A stretch of DNA of 64,000 bases from Bacteroidales bacterium (lineage in GTDB: Bacteria; Bacteroidota; Bacteroidia; Bacteroidales; UBA932): contig JAFRZX010000042.1 of NCBI GenBank assembly GCA_017442315.1, forward strand, positions 1 through 64,000, in the 5' to 3' direction. A model generated the notes under the pieces. That model was not told where the DNA came from. It made no database searches and saw only the letters and a program-made list of their open reading frames with translations. This document shows positions 28,001-36,278 of the stretch, piece by piece; the stretch's first letter is position 1, and each line of letters starts with the position of its first letter. The position numbers were made by a program, and so were the translations under genes.

Positions 28001-28223
28001 CAGGCATAAAGAACACTTTATCCCCTTCAATAAGATTATACAGATCCGAAGCACAATATTCTGCAGAATCCTTATCAGGTAGTACAATCATCTGAAGTCC
28101 ATCTTTATCAATCTGAGAAACAATGAACCACCTTGCTGATAAAAACAATCCGCTGCAGAATACCTCATCGGTATCCGCAATCTTTTCCGCTAATATACTT
28201 GTGCCTTTCTTACTTATTAACAT
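25035..28223 (-). CDS. mfd: Transcription-repair coupling factor Mfd
   Basis: A 1062-residue SF2 translocase that removes stalled RNA polymerase and recruits excision repair. In order: UvrB-homologous N-terminal region (about 1-330), CarD-like RNA polymerase interaction domain (GDYVVHIDYGVGIFGG, about 395-410), helicase core with Walker A GDVGFGKTEVA and the DEEQKFGV Walker B box, motif VI region HQLRGRVGRSNKRA, and the C-terminal TRCF domain. It is somewhat shorter than the E. coli protein (1148 residues). It begins at the edge of the AT-rich candidate origin. Confidence 0.97.
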   Translation of the reverse strand: MLISKKGTSILAEKIADTDEVFCSGLFLSARWFIVSQIDKDGLQMIVLPDKDSAEYCASDLYNLIEGDKVFFMPASGKSLERSNYKSSLGVQRTSAIGKILENKGEQLFIVTYPAAIEEGIPSEEKIRQSILKLSVGDESGRDDMVDILFNSGFERVDFVSEPGQFAVRGAILDIFSYSYSNPVRVSFFGDEIESLNMFDCNTQLSVQKVDNAEIYPDIIVSDEDSMTISIMDILPSDTLLWLDSSAMYNNKDFFASVGRFRRIYMELPLSRQQTDYVEFNISPQPVFNKNFELLTEDIRSCMEKGYRVRIYGEKQSQLDRLKSILSQNGGLLPEFISGCNIHNGFIDHDNKVCCYSDHEIFDRFHRVSIRRTVDRSEQLTINDLTSFAIGDYVVHIDYGVGIFGGLVRMKDDKGRMHEVVKLTYKDNDVVFVSVHALHKISRYKSKDSEPPKIHKLGSRVWQNLKAGTKSKVKDIAKDLIQLYAKRKSARGFAFSADTYLQQELESSFMYEDTPDQEKAVYAVKRDMEDTCPMDRLVCGDVGFGKTEVAVRAAFKAVADSKQVAVLVPTTILALQHYNTFRNRLKDFPCNIDYVSRLRTAKEISDIQKKLKSGILDIVIGTHKLIGKGFEFKDLGLLIIDEEQKFGVGAKEKLRQLKASVDTLTLTATPIPRTLQFSLLGARDLSIINTPPPNRIPVQTEIMLFDHDEVRKIIRYELNRGGQLFFVHNRVEELQSIHDILHRLVPDMKICIAHGQMESKVLENKILDFMAGDYDMLLCTTIIENGLDIPNANTIIINQAQNIGLSDLHQLRGRVGRSNKRAFCYLMVPPLVSITEDARRRLKAIEAFSDLGSGFNIAMQDLDIRGAGNLLGAEQSGFITDMGFETYQKILAEAMEELGVETGLSSRNIDDSYISDCTIETDQIALIPDGYIDVTAEKIRIYKELDSLSSDKELDTMRSRLTDRFGTMPEELCRLFDIVRIRQLGKNTGFEKIIIKNGVMIAFFISNPLSRYYKSDKFAKVLENVSKNPSLFELKQNDDRLRIFSRNIDSISKAYSVLKKLQ

Positions 28224-28511
28224 TATAGGTATTTTTTGGTTGATAACCTGTTGATAAACCTGTTTAAAACAAATGAAAACTAATTTGGCAAATGAAAGTT
28301 ATCCGTATATACCGGCAATTAAAATTCATTTCAAAAAAAACTTAATATTTTTTATCAATCAATTTACATCAGGGTTATCAACATGTATCACAATATATAA
28401 ATATATGATATTTAAATATTTGCACTTATTATCAACATATCAACAATAAAATAATAAACATCATTTATTAAAAATAAAATATATATTTGTATATAATTAT
28501 TTTGTTGTGAT
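28224..28511. other. Candidate chromosomal replication origin (oriC)
   Basis: A 288-base, very AT-rich gap between divergent mfd and ruvB. It holds repeated TTATCAACA, one base from the DnaA box TTATCCACA: 28375-28383 and 28429-28437 on the plus strand, 28249-28257 on the minus strand (TGTTGATAA). Near variants lie at 28238-28246 (GGTTGATAA) and 28437-28445 (ATATCAACA). The AT-only stretch at 28384-28500 could be the unwinding element. Left of it most genes read leftward and the plus strand is C-rich; right of it most read rightward and the plus strand is G-rich. dnaA is not adjacent, which is usual in Bacteroidota. Confidence 0.6.
28482..28489 (+). promoter_or_regulatory. TAnnTTTG element upstream of ruvB
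   Basis: TATATTTG, a perfect Bacteroidota -7 box, 22 bases before the ruvB start codon. No matching TTTG element is found 19-21 bases upstream, so this is a half-site call. Confidence 0.45.
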
Positions 28512-29540
28512 ATGGCTAATGATTTCGACCCGCACAATATCAACGATGGCAAAGATAAGGATTTGGATGGAATAATACGTCCTCAGGACCTTCAGGACTT
28601 TACCGGACAGGATAAGATTGTATCTAATCTTAAGATTTTTGTTGCCGCAGCTAAAATGAGAGGTGAATCTCTTGATCATGTCCTCTTTCATGGGCCTCCT
28701 GGTCTGGGAAAGACTACTCTTGCACATATAATAGCCAACGAATTAGGTGTGGGAATGAAGGTTACATCCGGTCCTATACTCGATAAGCCTGGCGATCTTG
28801 CCGGTCTTCTTACATCTTTGGAGGAAGGTGATGTATTGTTTATTGATGAGATCCATAGGTTGTCCCCTGTCGTAGAGGAATACCTGTATTCGGCCATGGA
28901 GGATTTTGTAATAGATATAATGATCGATAAGGGACCAGGTGCTCGTTCGGTAAGAATATCTCTTAATCCTTTTACACTTGTAGGTGCAACTACCAGAAGC
29001 GGACTCCTTACCTCTCCCCTACGTGCCAGGTTTGGAATCACATGCGCAATGGAATATTACGATACCTTGACTCTTGTAAACATAGTAAAGAGAAGCGCAT
29101 TCATTTTAAAGGTATCAATAGATCAGGATGCTGCATATGAAATAGCATTGCGCAGCCGCGGTACACCTCGTATCGCCAATTCTCTGCTTCGTCGTGTCCG
29201 TGATTTTGCACAGGTTATGGGAAGCGGGAACATAGATCTTTCAATAGCACGTTACGCTCTGGATGCATTGAATATAGATAAGAGAGGATTGGATTCCATT
29301 GACAATAAGATTCTCAGGACCATAATAACAAAGTTCAAGGGAGGGCCTGTGGGGGCCAATACCATTGCTACTGCCGTTGGAGAAGACCAGGGGACGTTGG
29401 AGGAAGTTTATGAACCGTTTCTCATAAAGGAAGGATTTATTATGAGGACTCCTAGGGGTAGGGAAGCCACAGATCTTGCATACAGACATCTAGGATTAGA
29501 GAAAGGAAATGTCGATATGAATGATCCTTCTCTCTTCTGA
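28512..29540 (+). CDS. ruvB: Holliday junction branch-migration motor RuvB
   Basis: A 342-residue AAA+ ATPase that, with RuvA, drives branch migration of Holliday junctions. It has Walker A ([12 protein letters not shown], about residues 60-71), Walker B ([12 protein letters not shown]), sensor 1 ([20 protein letters not shown]) and a C-terminal winged-helix domain ending in [10 protein letters not shown]. ruvA is encoded separately at 38414-39001 on the other strand, so the two are not one operon here. Confidence 0.98.
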   Translation: MANDFDPHNINDGKDKDLDGIIRPQDLQDFTGQDKIVSNLKIFVAAAKMRGESLDHVLFHGPPGLGKTTLAHIIANELGVGMKVTSGPILDKPGDLAGLLTSLEEGDVLFIDEIHRLSPVVEEYLYSAMEDFVIDIMIDKGPGARSVRISLNPFTLVGATTRSGLLTSPLRARFGITCAMEYYDTLTLVNIVKRSAFILKVSIDQDAAYEIALRSRGTPRIANSLLRRVRDFAQVMGSGNIDLSIARYALDALNIDKRGLDSIDNKILRTIITKFKGGPVGANTIATAVGEDQGTLEEVYEPFLIKEGFIMRTPRGREATDLAYRHLGLEKGNVDMNDPSLF

Positions 29541-29615
29541 TATTATTGTATTAAGCCTTAGAAGCTGTTTGAAATTTACTCAAGGATTCTTTTATAAAAA
29601 ATAGCAACTTCTAGA

Positions 29616-30869
29616 ATGAGAAGGTGTCTGATACTGATTCTTATTTCAGGAATGATTTTTCCTGAAATTTCTTATGCCTGTACATCTGCAATAATTCCCG
29701 GATGGGCTACGTCCGATGGCAGACCTTTGCTTTGGAAGCATCGTGATACAGGTAATTTGGATAATCGCCTGGAGCATTTCAAAGGAGAAAAATATAATTT
29801 TATAGGACTTGTCAATTCTTTGCAAGGCAGCAGGGGAAACGAAGTATGGATAGGTTGTAACACTGCTGGTTTTTCCATAATGAATACAGCATCCTATTGT
29901 CTTAAGAACGATTCTGTTCCGGATGAATATATGGATATGGAAGGGGTGCTGATGTACCGTGCTTTGGAAATATGTGCGTCTTTAAGCGATTTTGAACACT
30001 ATCTTGATACATTGTCACGCCCTATGGGTGTAGAGGCGAATTTCGGGTGCATAGATGCATTTGGAGGGGCTGCATATTATGAAACATGGAATGACGGATA
30101 TGTAAAAAGGAATGTTGATGAATTTCCTGAAGGATATTGTGTTGTAACAAATTTTTCGATTCATGGACGTAAGGATGACTGGAAAGGTTATGAACGATTT
30201 GTTACAGCTTCAGATATAATTGAAAGACAGGTAAAAATAGAGAACCGTTTTACCGATTTGTCACCATTGGTTATAATGGACTCTCTTTCCAGATCTTATG
30301 AACATAAAATATTAGGGATAAATCTTGCAGATAAATCAGATTCTTTCTTGTCAGGTACATCAGGTATAGCTGTGGACCAGGATTTCATACCAAGGAGAAG
30401 TACTTCAGCCTCTGTTGTCATACATGGAGTAAGGAAAGGGGAGTCTGCAGATAAGACAGTTATATGGACGGCTTTAGGGTATCCTTCATGCGCAGTAATG
30501 ATTCCTGTCCCTTTATCTGCTGAAGATACTATCCCAGAATGTATGAAGAAATCAGTCGGATCGGTTAATTGTCAGGCATGTGATCTGTCTCTTTATATAA
30601 AGGATTCGTATATATTCAATCTGCATCGCATGAGTAATGGATATTCTTATATGAATATGCGCCATATACTTAAAGGTGAGATGGGACGTCCTTCTCTTCT
30701 TGAATGTTCCAGAAAGGCGGAAAGAAATATATCAGATCAGTTTTCTGTTTTGTATGACAGGTATATAAGCGGCAATATAGGATATGATGATTATATTGAA
30801 GGGTATAAGCTTATATCGAAAGATTTTATGAGAATAATAGAAAATTCATTCGTTACCTATCAAAAGTAA
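29616..30869 (+). CDS. Secreted Ntn-hydrolase of the linear amide hydrolase / C45 acyltransferase type
   Basis: A 417-residue protein. The signal peptide ends ISYA and the next residue is Cys22, followed by TSAIIPG and then KHRDTGN. Exactly this arrangement is seen in N-terminal nucleophile hydrolases such as bile-salt hydrolases and acyl-CoA:6-APA acyltransferase-like enzymes, where the catalytic cysteine must be the first residue. Signal peptidase cleavage would therefore expose the active site. Other fitting pieces are WIGCNTAGFSIMNTAS and VVTNFSIHG. The substrate is unknown. A CTGTTTGAAATTTA motif lies at 29565-29578, 38 bases upstream of the ATG. Confidence 0.8.
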   Translation: MRRCLILILISGMIFPEISYACTSAIIPGWATSDGRPLLWKHRDTGNLDNRLEHFKGEKYNFIGLVNSLQGSRGNEVWIGCNTAGFSIMNTASYCLKNDSVPDEYMDMEGVLMYRALEICASLSDFEHYLDTLSRPMGVEANFGCIDAFGGAAYYETWNDGYVKRNVDEFPEGYCVVTNFSIHGRKDDWKGYERFVTASDIIERQVKIENRFTDLSPLVIMDSLSRSYEHKILGINLADKSDSFLSGTSGIAVDQDFIPRRSTSASVVIHGVRKGESADKTVIWTALGYPSCAVMIPVPLSAEDTIPECMKKSVGSVNCQACDLSLYIKDSYIFNLHRMSNGYSYMNMRHILKGEMGRPSLLECSRKAERNISDQFSVLYDRYISGNIGYDDYIEGYKLISKDFMRIIENSFVTYQK

Positions 30870-30890
30870 TAGGTAAATAAAAAATCTTAG

Positions 30891-30921
30891 TTGTTAAATC
30901 ATCTTATTTTGTGTAAACTTG
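30891..30921 (+). promoter_or_regulatory. Possible promoter of frdAB
   Basis: TTGT (30891-30894), 19 bases, TAAACTTG (30914-30921). This is a near match to the Bacteroidota consensus, 28 bases before the frdA start codon. Its position in the only gap before frdA supports it. Confidence 0.4.
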
Positions 30922-30949
30922 TGCCGAAATTTCACTAACACACTATAAA

Positions 30950-32896
30950 ATGGCCGAAAAACTTATTTCTAAGATTCCTGAGGGTCCTTTGGCCGATAAA
31001 TGGACAAAGCATAAATCTCAGATCCGTGTTGTCAGTCCTGGCAACAAAAGAAAACTAGAAGTCATTGTTGTGGGAACCGGTCTCGGTGGAGCATCTGCAG
31101 CTGCTTCACTTGGAGAACTTGGCTACAATGTAAAGGTGTTCTGTATCAGCGATTCACCTCGTCGTGCTCACTCTATTGCGGCACAGGGTGGTATAAATGC
31201 AGCAAAGAACTACCAGAACGACAACGACTCTATCTATCGTCTCTTCTATGATACTATCAAGGGAGGAGACTATCGTGCGCGTGAGGCTAACGTATATCGT
31301 CTTGCCGAGGTCAGCAACAACATCATTGACCAGTGCGTTGCACAGGGTGTTCCTTTTGCAAGGGAATACGGCGGACTTCTCGCCAACCGTTCTTTTGGAG
31401 GTGCGCAGGTCAGCCGTACCTTCTATGCCCGAGGTCAAACCGGACAGCAGCTTCTTCTAGGTGCATATGCTGCCCTTAACCGTCAGATTGCAGCAGGTAC
31501 AGTAAAGAGTTATCCACGTTATGAAATGCTCGATGTTGTCCTCATCAACGGTGAGGCAAAGGGTATCATCGCAAGAAATCTCGTTACAGGTAAGATCGAA
31601 AGATTCGGAGCACATGCTGTGGTTATCGCTACAGGTGGTTATGGAAATACTTACTTCCTTTCTACCAATGCAATGAATTCTAACGGTTCAGCTGCATGGC
31701 AGTGCTATAAGAAGGGAGCTTTCTTTGCAAACCCTTGCTTCGCTCAGATCCACCCTACATGTATTCCTGTACACGGTGACCAGCAGTCAAAGCTTACCCT
31801 CATGTCGGAGTCTCTCCGTAATGACGGACGTATCTGGGTACCTAAGAAAATGGATGATGTAAAGGCTCTTCGTGCAGGCACAAAGAAACCTTCTGATATA
31901 GCTGAAGAGGATAGAGACTACTATCTTGAGCGCAGATATCCAGCATTCGGTAACCTTGTTCCACGTGATGTGGCTTCCCGCGCTGCTAAGGAGCGTTGTG
32001 ATGCCGGTTATGGTGTAAACAATACAGGTCTTGCTGTATTCCTTGATTTCAAGACAGCTATCGAGCGTCTTGGAAAGGATGTTATTGCTGCAAGATATGG
32101 AAACCTCTTCCAGATGTATGAGAAGATCACTGATGTGAATCCATATGAGGAACCTATGATGATATATCCTGCAATCCACTATACAATGGGTGGTATATGG
32201 GTAGATTATAACCTCCAGACAACTGTTCCAGGTCTGTATGCTATTGGTGAGGCTAACTTCTCTGACCATGGCGGAAACCGTCTTGGTGCATCAGCTCTCA
32301 TGCAGGGTCTTGCTGACGGATATTTTATTCTTCCATACACTATCGGAGACTACCTTGCAGGTAAATTCAAAGAGCCTAAGACTGATATCAACGCACCTGA
32401 ATTTGCTGAGGCTGAAAAGGCTGTAGCAGACAAGATAGCAAAACTTTTTGCAGTCAAAGGTAAGAGATCTGTCGATTCATATCATAAGGAACTTGGCCAC
32501 ATAATGTGGGAGTATGTTGGTATGGCACGTAATGAGGCAGGTCTGAAAAAAGCTATAGAACTCATCAAGGAGCTTAAAAAGGATTTCTGGAAAAATGTTT
32601 ATGTAGCCGGTGAAAACGGTGAGTTCAACCAGGAACTTGAAAAGGCTCTCCGCCTAGTTGATTTCTTTGAAATCGGTGAGCTTATGGCACGTGACGCTCT
32701 GAACAGAAACGAGTCTTGCGGAGGTCATTTCCGTGAAGAAATGCAGACAGAAGAGGGTGAGACAAAACGTGATGATGAGAATTACATGTATGTAGCTGCA
32801 TGGGAGTATAAGGGTGAGGATGTTGAGCCTGAACTCCATAAGGAGCCTCTTGTATATGAGAACATAAAGATAGCTACCAGAAACTATAAAGACTAA
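30950..32896 (+). CDS. frdA: Fumarate reductase / succinate dehydrogenase flavoprotein subunit
   Basis: A 648-residue catalytic subunit. It has the FAD-binding [20 protein letters not shown] (about residues 42-61), the flavin-attachment histidine segment [20 protein letters not shown], and the substrate-binding HPTCIPVHG and [20 protein letters not shown] regions. In anaerobic Bacteroidales it usually runs as fumarate reductase. It is 5 bases from frdB. The membrane cytochrome b subunit that normally precedes it in Bacteroidales is absent here: only 80 bases separate frdA from the upstream gene. Confidence 0.95.
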   Translation: MAEKLISKIPEGPLADKWTKHKSQIRVVSPGNKRKLEVIVVGTGLGGASAAASLGELGYNVKVFCISDSPRRAHSIAAQGGINAAKNYQNDNDSIYRLFYDTIKGGDYRAREANVYRLAEVSNNIIDQCVAQGVPFAREYGGLLANRSFGGAQVSRTFYARGQTGQQLLLGAYAALNRQIAAGTVKSYPRYEMLDVVLINGEAKGIIARNLVTGKIERFGAHAVVIATGGYGNTYFLSTNAMNSNGSAAWQCYKKGAFFANPCFAQIHPTCIPVHGDQQSKLTLMSESLRNDGRIWVPKKMDDVKALRAGTKKPSDIAEEDRDYYLERRYPAFGNLVPRDVASRAAKERCDAGYGVNNTGLAVFLDFKTAIERLGKDVIAARYGNLFQMYEKITDVNPYEEPMMIYPAIHYTMGGIWVDYNLQTTVPGLYAIGEANFSDHGGNRLGASALMQGLADGYFILPYTIGDYLAGKFKEPKTDINAPEFAEAEKAVADKIAKLFAVKGKRSVDSYHKELGHIMWEYVGMARNEAGLKKAIELIKELKKDFWKNVYVAGENGEFNQELEKALRLVDFFEIGELMARDALNRNESCGGHFREEMQTEEGETKRDDENYMYVAAWEYKGEDVEPELHKEPLVYENIKIATRNYKD

Positions 32897-32901
32897 TTGA
32901 C

Positions 32902-33681
32902 ATGGATTTGACATTGAAAGTATGGCGTCAGAAAAACGCCAAGGCAAAAGGACATTTTGAGACCTATAAGGTTAAGAATATATCCGCTGACAGTTCTTTC
33001 CTGGAGATGCTCGATATCCTCAATGAGCAGCTTATTGCTGAGGGTGCTGATCCGGTAGCTGTAGAAAAAGGATGCCAGAGCAGTGGTCCTGTATCCTTTG
33101 ACCATGACTGCCGTGAGGGTATATGCGGCGCATGTTCACTTTATATCAACGGACGTGCACACGGACCTGATGATGAAGTTACGACATGCCAGCTCCATAT
33201 GCGTAAATTCAAGGATGGTGATACAATCACAATTGAACCTTGGAGAAGTGCCGGTTTCCCTGTAATCAAGGATCTCGTTGTTGACCGTCAGGCTTATGAC
33301 AAGATTCTTCAGGCAGGTGGATATGTGTCTGTAAGGACAGGTGGAGTTCCGGATGGAAATGCTATTCCTATTCCTTATGAGCAGGCTGAAGAGAGCATGG
33401 ATGGTGCAGCTTGTATAGGTTGCGGTGCATGTGCTGCTACATGTAAGAATGGCTCCGCAATGCTTTTCGTTGCTGCCCGCGTAAGTTCGCTTGCACTTCT
33501 TCCTCAGGGTAAGGTGGAAGGAGCCAAACGTGCTAAGGCAATGGTTGCAAAGATGGATGAGCTCGGATTCGGTGCTTGTACCAATACCAAAGCTTGTGAG
33601 ATGGAGTGCCCTAAGCATATTACCGTTTCTCACATTGCGCGTCTCAACCGCGAATTCCTATGTGCTAAACTTCAGGACTAA
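32902..33681 (+). CDS. frdB: Fumarate reductase / succinate dehydrogenase iron-sulfur subunit
   Basis: A 259-residue subunit that carries electrons between the membrane anchor and the flavoprotein. Cysteine motifs for the clusters are visible: [15 protein letters not shown] ([2Fe-2S], about residues 69-83), [13 protein letters not shown] (about 172-184) and [15 protein letters not shown] (about 225-239). It ends the frdAB operon and is followed by a hairpin at 33733. Confidence 0.96.
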   Translation: MDLTLKVWRQKNAKAKGHFETYKVKNISADSSFLEMLDILNEQLIAEGADPVAVEKGCQSSGPVSFDHDCREGICGACSLYINGRAHGPDDEVTTCQLHMRKFKDGDTITIEPWRSAGFPVIKDLVVDRQAYDKILQAGGYVSVRTGGVPDGNAIPIPYEQAEESMDGAACIGCGACAATCKNGSAMLFVAARVSSLALLPQGKVEGAKRAKAMVAKMDELGFGACTNTKACEMECPKHITVSHIARLNREFLCAKLQD

Positions 33682-33732
33682 AATTTTCTGAATTATATAT
33701 TTAGAATTTGACCTGAAGTCATATTTATAAAG

Positions 33733-33775
33733 AACGAATCCCCGTTAGAATTATTCTAATGAGGATTCGTTTTTT
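33733..33775 (+). terminator. Terminator after frdB
   Basis: AACGAATCC (33733-33741) pairs with GGATTCGTT (33763-33771), with an inner TTAGAAT/ATTCTAA stem, and is followed by a run of six T residues. It separates frdAB from the convergent hflX. Confidence 0.8.
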
Positions 33776-33805
33776 ATATGAGGATACTTTTTTATGAATG
33801 TTCTT

Positions 33806-34996
33806 TTACCAGAGGAAATTATCAAAAGGATAACGTCCTGCATGGATTTCCGCTACCATTTTGTACAGGTCTCCTCGGAGTTTCTCAATCCCGATCTTAT
33901 TCTTTGCTGAAATAAATATGCAAGGTGTGTTTTCCTTTGCAATCCAGCTGTTCTTGAATTCATCCAGAGTATAGTTTTCCTGCTTTTTAGGCTCTAATGA
34001 GAATTCATCGTACTCTTCATATCTATATGCATCAATCTTGTTGAATACGACAAAAATAGGCTTGTCTATTGCCTTTATATCCTTGAGAGTTTCTTCTACT
34101 ACTCGGATATGATCTTCAAAATTAGGATGTGATATATCCACTACATGCATCAGTATATCTGCTTCGCGTACCTCGTCCAGTGTACTTTTGAATGCTTCAA
34201 CGAGCTGATGGGGGAGTTTGCGGATAAATCCTACCGTATCGCTGAGCAGAAACGGAACATTTTCTATTACAACCTTGCGTACAGTTGTGTCAAGGGTAGC
34301 GAACAGTTTATTCTCTGCAAAAACGTCGCTTTTAGCCAGTAAATTCATCAATGTACTCTTACCTACATTAGTATATCCTACAAGTGAAATACGGACCAGA
34401 GAACCCCTGTTTCCGCGTTGGGAGGCCATCTGCTTATCTACCTTTTTAAGCTGCTCCTTCAATTTTGAAATCTTATCCTGTATTATCCGTCGGTCTGTTT
34501 CAATCTGGGTTTCTCCAGGTCCTCTCATACCGATTCCTCCCTTCTGTCTTTCAAGATGTGTCCACATTCTTGTTAATCTTGGCAGAAGATACTGGTATTG
34601 AGCTAGTTCCACTTGCATTTTAGCATACGATGTCTTAGCTCTTTGTGCAAAAATATCGAGTATCAGATTGGTTCTGTCAAGGATTCTTATATTTAGTTCC
34701 TTTTCTATGTTTCGCAGCTGGGTAGGGGAGAGTTCATCATCAAATATGACGACTTCTATTTCATTTTCCTGAATATATTCTTTGATTTCCTGAAGTTTTC
34801 CGCTTCTTATATATGTCCTTGAATCAGGTCTGTCTACTTTCTGAATAAATTTCTTAACCCCTATGGCACCAGCTGTCTCAGCCAGAAACTCCAGTTCATC
34901 CAGATATTCCATTATCTGTCTTTCGTCGTCACCTTGTTTTATTACACCGACAAAGACAGCCTTTTCATTGTGTTGTTCTTCTGTTATTTTAGCCAT
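33806..34996 (-). CDS. hflX: GTPase HflX
   Basis: A 396-residue ribosome-associated GTPase. It has the N-terminal HflX domain with RSGKLQEIKEYI and FDDELSPTQLRNIE, the linker GGIGMRGPGETQIETDRR, then the G domain: G1 GYTNVGKSTLMN (about residues 206-217), G3 DTVGFIRKLPHQLVEAF, and G4 NKID. It is thought to rescue or split stalled ribosomes. It follows tonB on the minus strand after a hairpin at 35012-35040. Confidence 0.96.
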   Translation of the reverse strand: MAKITEEQHNEKAVFVGVIKQGDDERQIMEYLDELEFLAETAGAIGVKKFIQKVDRPDSRTYIRSGKLQEIKEYIQENEIEVVIFDDELSPTQLRNIEKELNIRILDRTNLILDIFAQRAKTSYAKMQVELAQYQYLLPRLTRMWTHLERQKGGIGMRGPGETQIETDRRIIQDKISKLKEQLKKVDKQMASQRGNRGSLVRISLVGYTNVGKSTLMNLLAKSDVFAENKLFATLDTTVRKVVIENVPFLLSDTVGFIRKLPHQLVEAFKSTLDEVREADILMHVVDISHPNFEDHIRVVEETLKDIKAIDKPIFVVFNKIDAYRYEEYDEFSLEPKKQENYTLDEFKNSWIAKENTPCIFISAKNKIGIEKLRGDLYKMVAEIHAGRYPFDNFLW

Positions 34997-35011
34997 ATGC
35001 CTTTCAATGAA

Positions 35012-35040
35012 TAAGCCCGATCAAATCTTGGTCGGGCTTA
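35012..35040 (-). terminator. Hairpin between tonB and hflX
   Basis: TAAGCCCGA (35012-35020) pairs with TCGGGCTTA (35032-35040). On the minus strand it follows tonB. The T-run after it is weak (TTATTCATT), so termination may be partial and hflX could receive some read-through. Confidence 0.5.
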
Positions 35041-35061
35041 ATGTTTTATGTTATTTTCAAG

Positions 35062-35751
35062 TTATCTAAGCTGGAATATCACAGGGAATGTATATGTTAC
35101 AGGAACCGAACGGTCTCTCTGTTTTCCCGGTGTCCATTTTGGTGATGAAGATACGACTCTTACAGCCTCTTTATCAAGAGATGGGTCTACTCCACGAAGA
35201 ACCTTCACTTTTGTCAGAGTTCCGTCTTTTTCAATTGTAAACTGAAGTGTAACACGTCCCTGAACACCGTTTTCCTTTGCAATTTCCGGATAAACCAATC
35301 TCTGGTTGACCCATTTTGAGAATGTGTTAGCATCACCACCCTGGAATGAAGGTCTCTTTTCAACCAACTGGAATGGAATAGCTTCCTCTTCTACAACTTC
35401 CTCTTCTACCTCGATATAGTCCATGATTTCTACTCCTAGGCTTGAATCGTCTTCAAGGTTCATGAACATATCATCCTCCAATTCTATTTCATCATCAACA
35501 ATATCAATCTGGTCTGAAAGAACAGGAATCTTAGGAGCTGCAGGTGGAGGTGGGGGAGTCTCCTGAGTAATAGGAATTATTTCTTCTTCCAGTACAATCT
35601 CATTGGTATCATCAAGCATAGATACCTTAGTCTCCTTACTTGTCCATTCAAATGCAACATAAGTAATTGCCAGTGATATAATGAGACCAATCTCCACAAA
35701 GAGGAGTTTCTTGCTCTCAAGGTTGGCTTTTTCTGACTTTTTAATTTCCAT
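35062..35751 (-). CDS. TonB-type energy transducer
   Basis: A 229-residue inner-membrane protein. One N-terminal helix (LLFVEIGLIISLAITYVAF) is followed by an acidic and proline-rich stretch (TPPPPPAAPKIPV) that spans the periplasm. The C-terminal domain has the TonB signature GVQGRVTLQFTIEKDGTLTK and the SSPKWTPGKQRD region. It would couple the proton-motive force via ExbBD to outer-membrane receptors. exbBD is not in the window. Confidence 0.92.
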   Translation of the reverse strand: MEIKKSEKANLESKKLLFVEIGLIISLAITYVAFEWTSKETKVSMLDDTNEIVLEEEIIPITQETPPPPPAAPKIPVLSDQIDIVDDEIELEDDMFMNLEDDSSLGVEIMDYIEVEEEVVEEEAIPFQLVEKRPSFQGGDANTFSKWVNQRLVYPEIAKENGVQGRVTLQFTIEKDGTLTKVKVLRGVDPSLDKEAVRVVSSSPKWTPGKQRDRSVPVTYTFPVIFQLR

Positions 35752-35787
35752 ATTGATTGTTATTTTTTATATTCTCATTTTGCCCGG

Positions 35788-35818
35788 TAAAGTTAGAAAC
35801 TTTATTTTTTATTTCAAA
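35788..35818 (-). promoter_or_regulatory. Probable tonB promoter
   Basis: On the minus strand: TTTG (35815-35818), 19 bases, TAACTTTA (35788-35795), one base off TAnnTTTG. A divergent TAGCTTTG element (35835-35842) sits beside it for ybeY, so tonB and ybeY share a compact back-to-back promoter region. Confidence 0.5.
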
Positions 35819-35857
35819 CTTTTTATACATTTTGTAGCTTTGCAGAAAATTTTAAGC

Positions 35858-36277
35858 ATGATTTCTTATTTTTTTGAAGATACCGACTTCGTTTTTAAAG
35901 GAAAGTCACGTAATAATTCATGGCTCCGTCTTGTAGCGGAAAGTGAAATTCGTAGAATAGGTAATATTTCACTGATCTTCTGTTCAGATAATTATATACT
36001 GGATGTGAACCAGCGCTTTCTTCAGCATGATTATTTTACCGATATAATTACTTTCGATTATTGTGAAGGTGACAGACTTTCCGGAGATCTGTTTATCAGT
36101 GTTGATAGCGTACGAGAAAATTCAATAGAATATGGTACGGATTTCAATGATGAACTTAACAGGGTCATAGTACATGGTCTGCTTCATCTGATCGGATATG
36201 ATGACCATTGTGATGAAGATGTTTCCATCATGCGTTCCAAAGAAAATTATTATTTATCATTAAGGGAACTAGTCTGA
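35858..36277 (+). CDS. ybeY: Endoribonuclease / rRNA maturation factor YbeY
   Basis: A 139-residue metal-dependent RNase involved in 16S rRNA maturation and ribosome quality control. The zinc-binding signature [12 protein letters not shown] is present near residue 104. The chosen ATG (35858-35860) gives the usual length. A longer frame from 35681 would run through tonB and its promoter and is rejected. A TAGCTTTG element ends 15 bases before the ATG, implying a very short leader. It ends 1 base before mnmG, so the two genes are coupled. Confidence 0.94.
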   Translation: MISYFFEDTDFVFKGKSRNNSWLRLVAESEIRRIGNISLIFCSDNYILDVNQRFLQHDYFTDIITFDYCEGDRLSGDLFISVDSVRENSIEYGTDFNDELNRVIVHGLLHLIGYDDHCDEDVSIMRSKENYYLSLRELV

Positions 36278-36278
36278 T

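Noticed and set aside
35681-35857. Longer start for ybeY
   Set aside because: Would read through the tonB N-terminus and its promoter. The ATG at 35858 gives the usual YbeY length.
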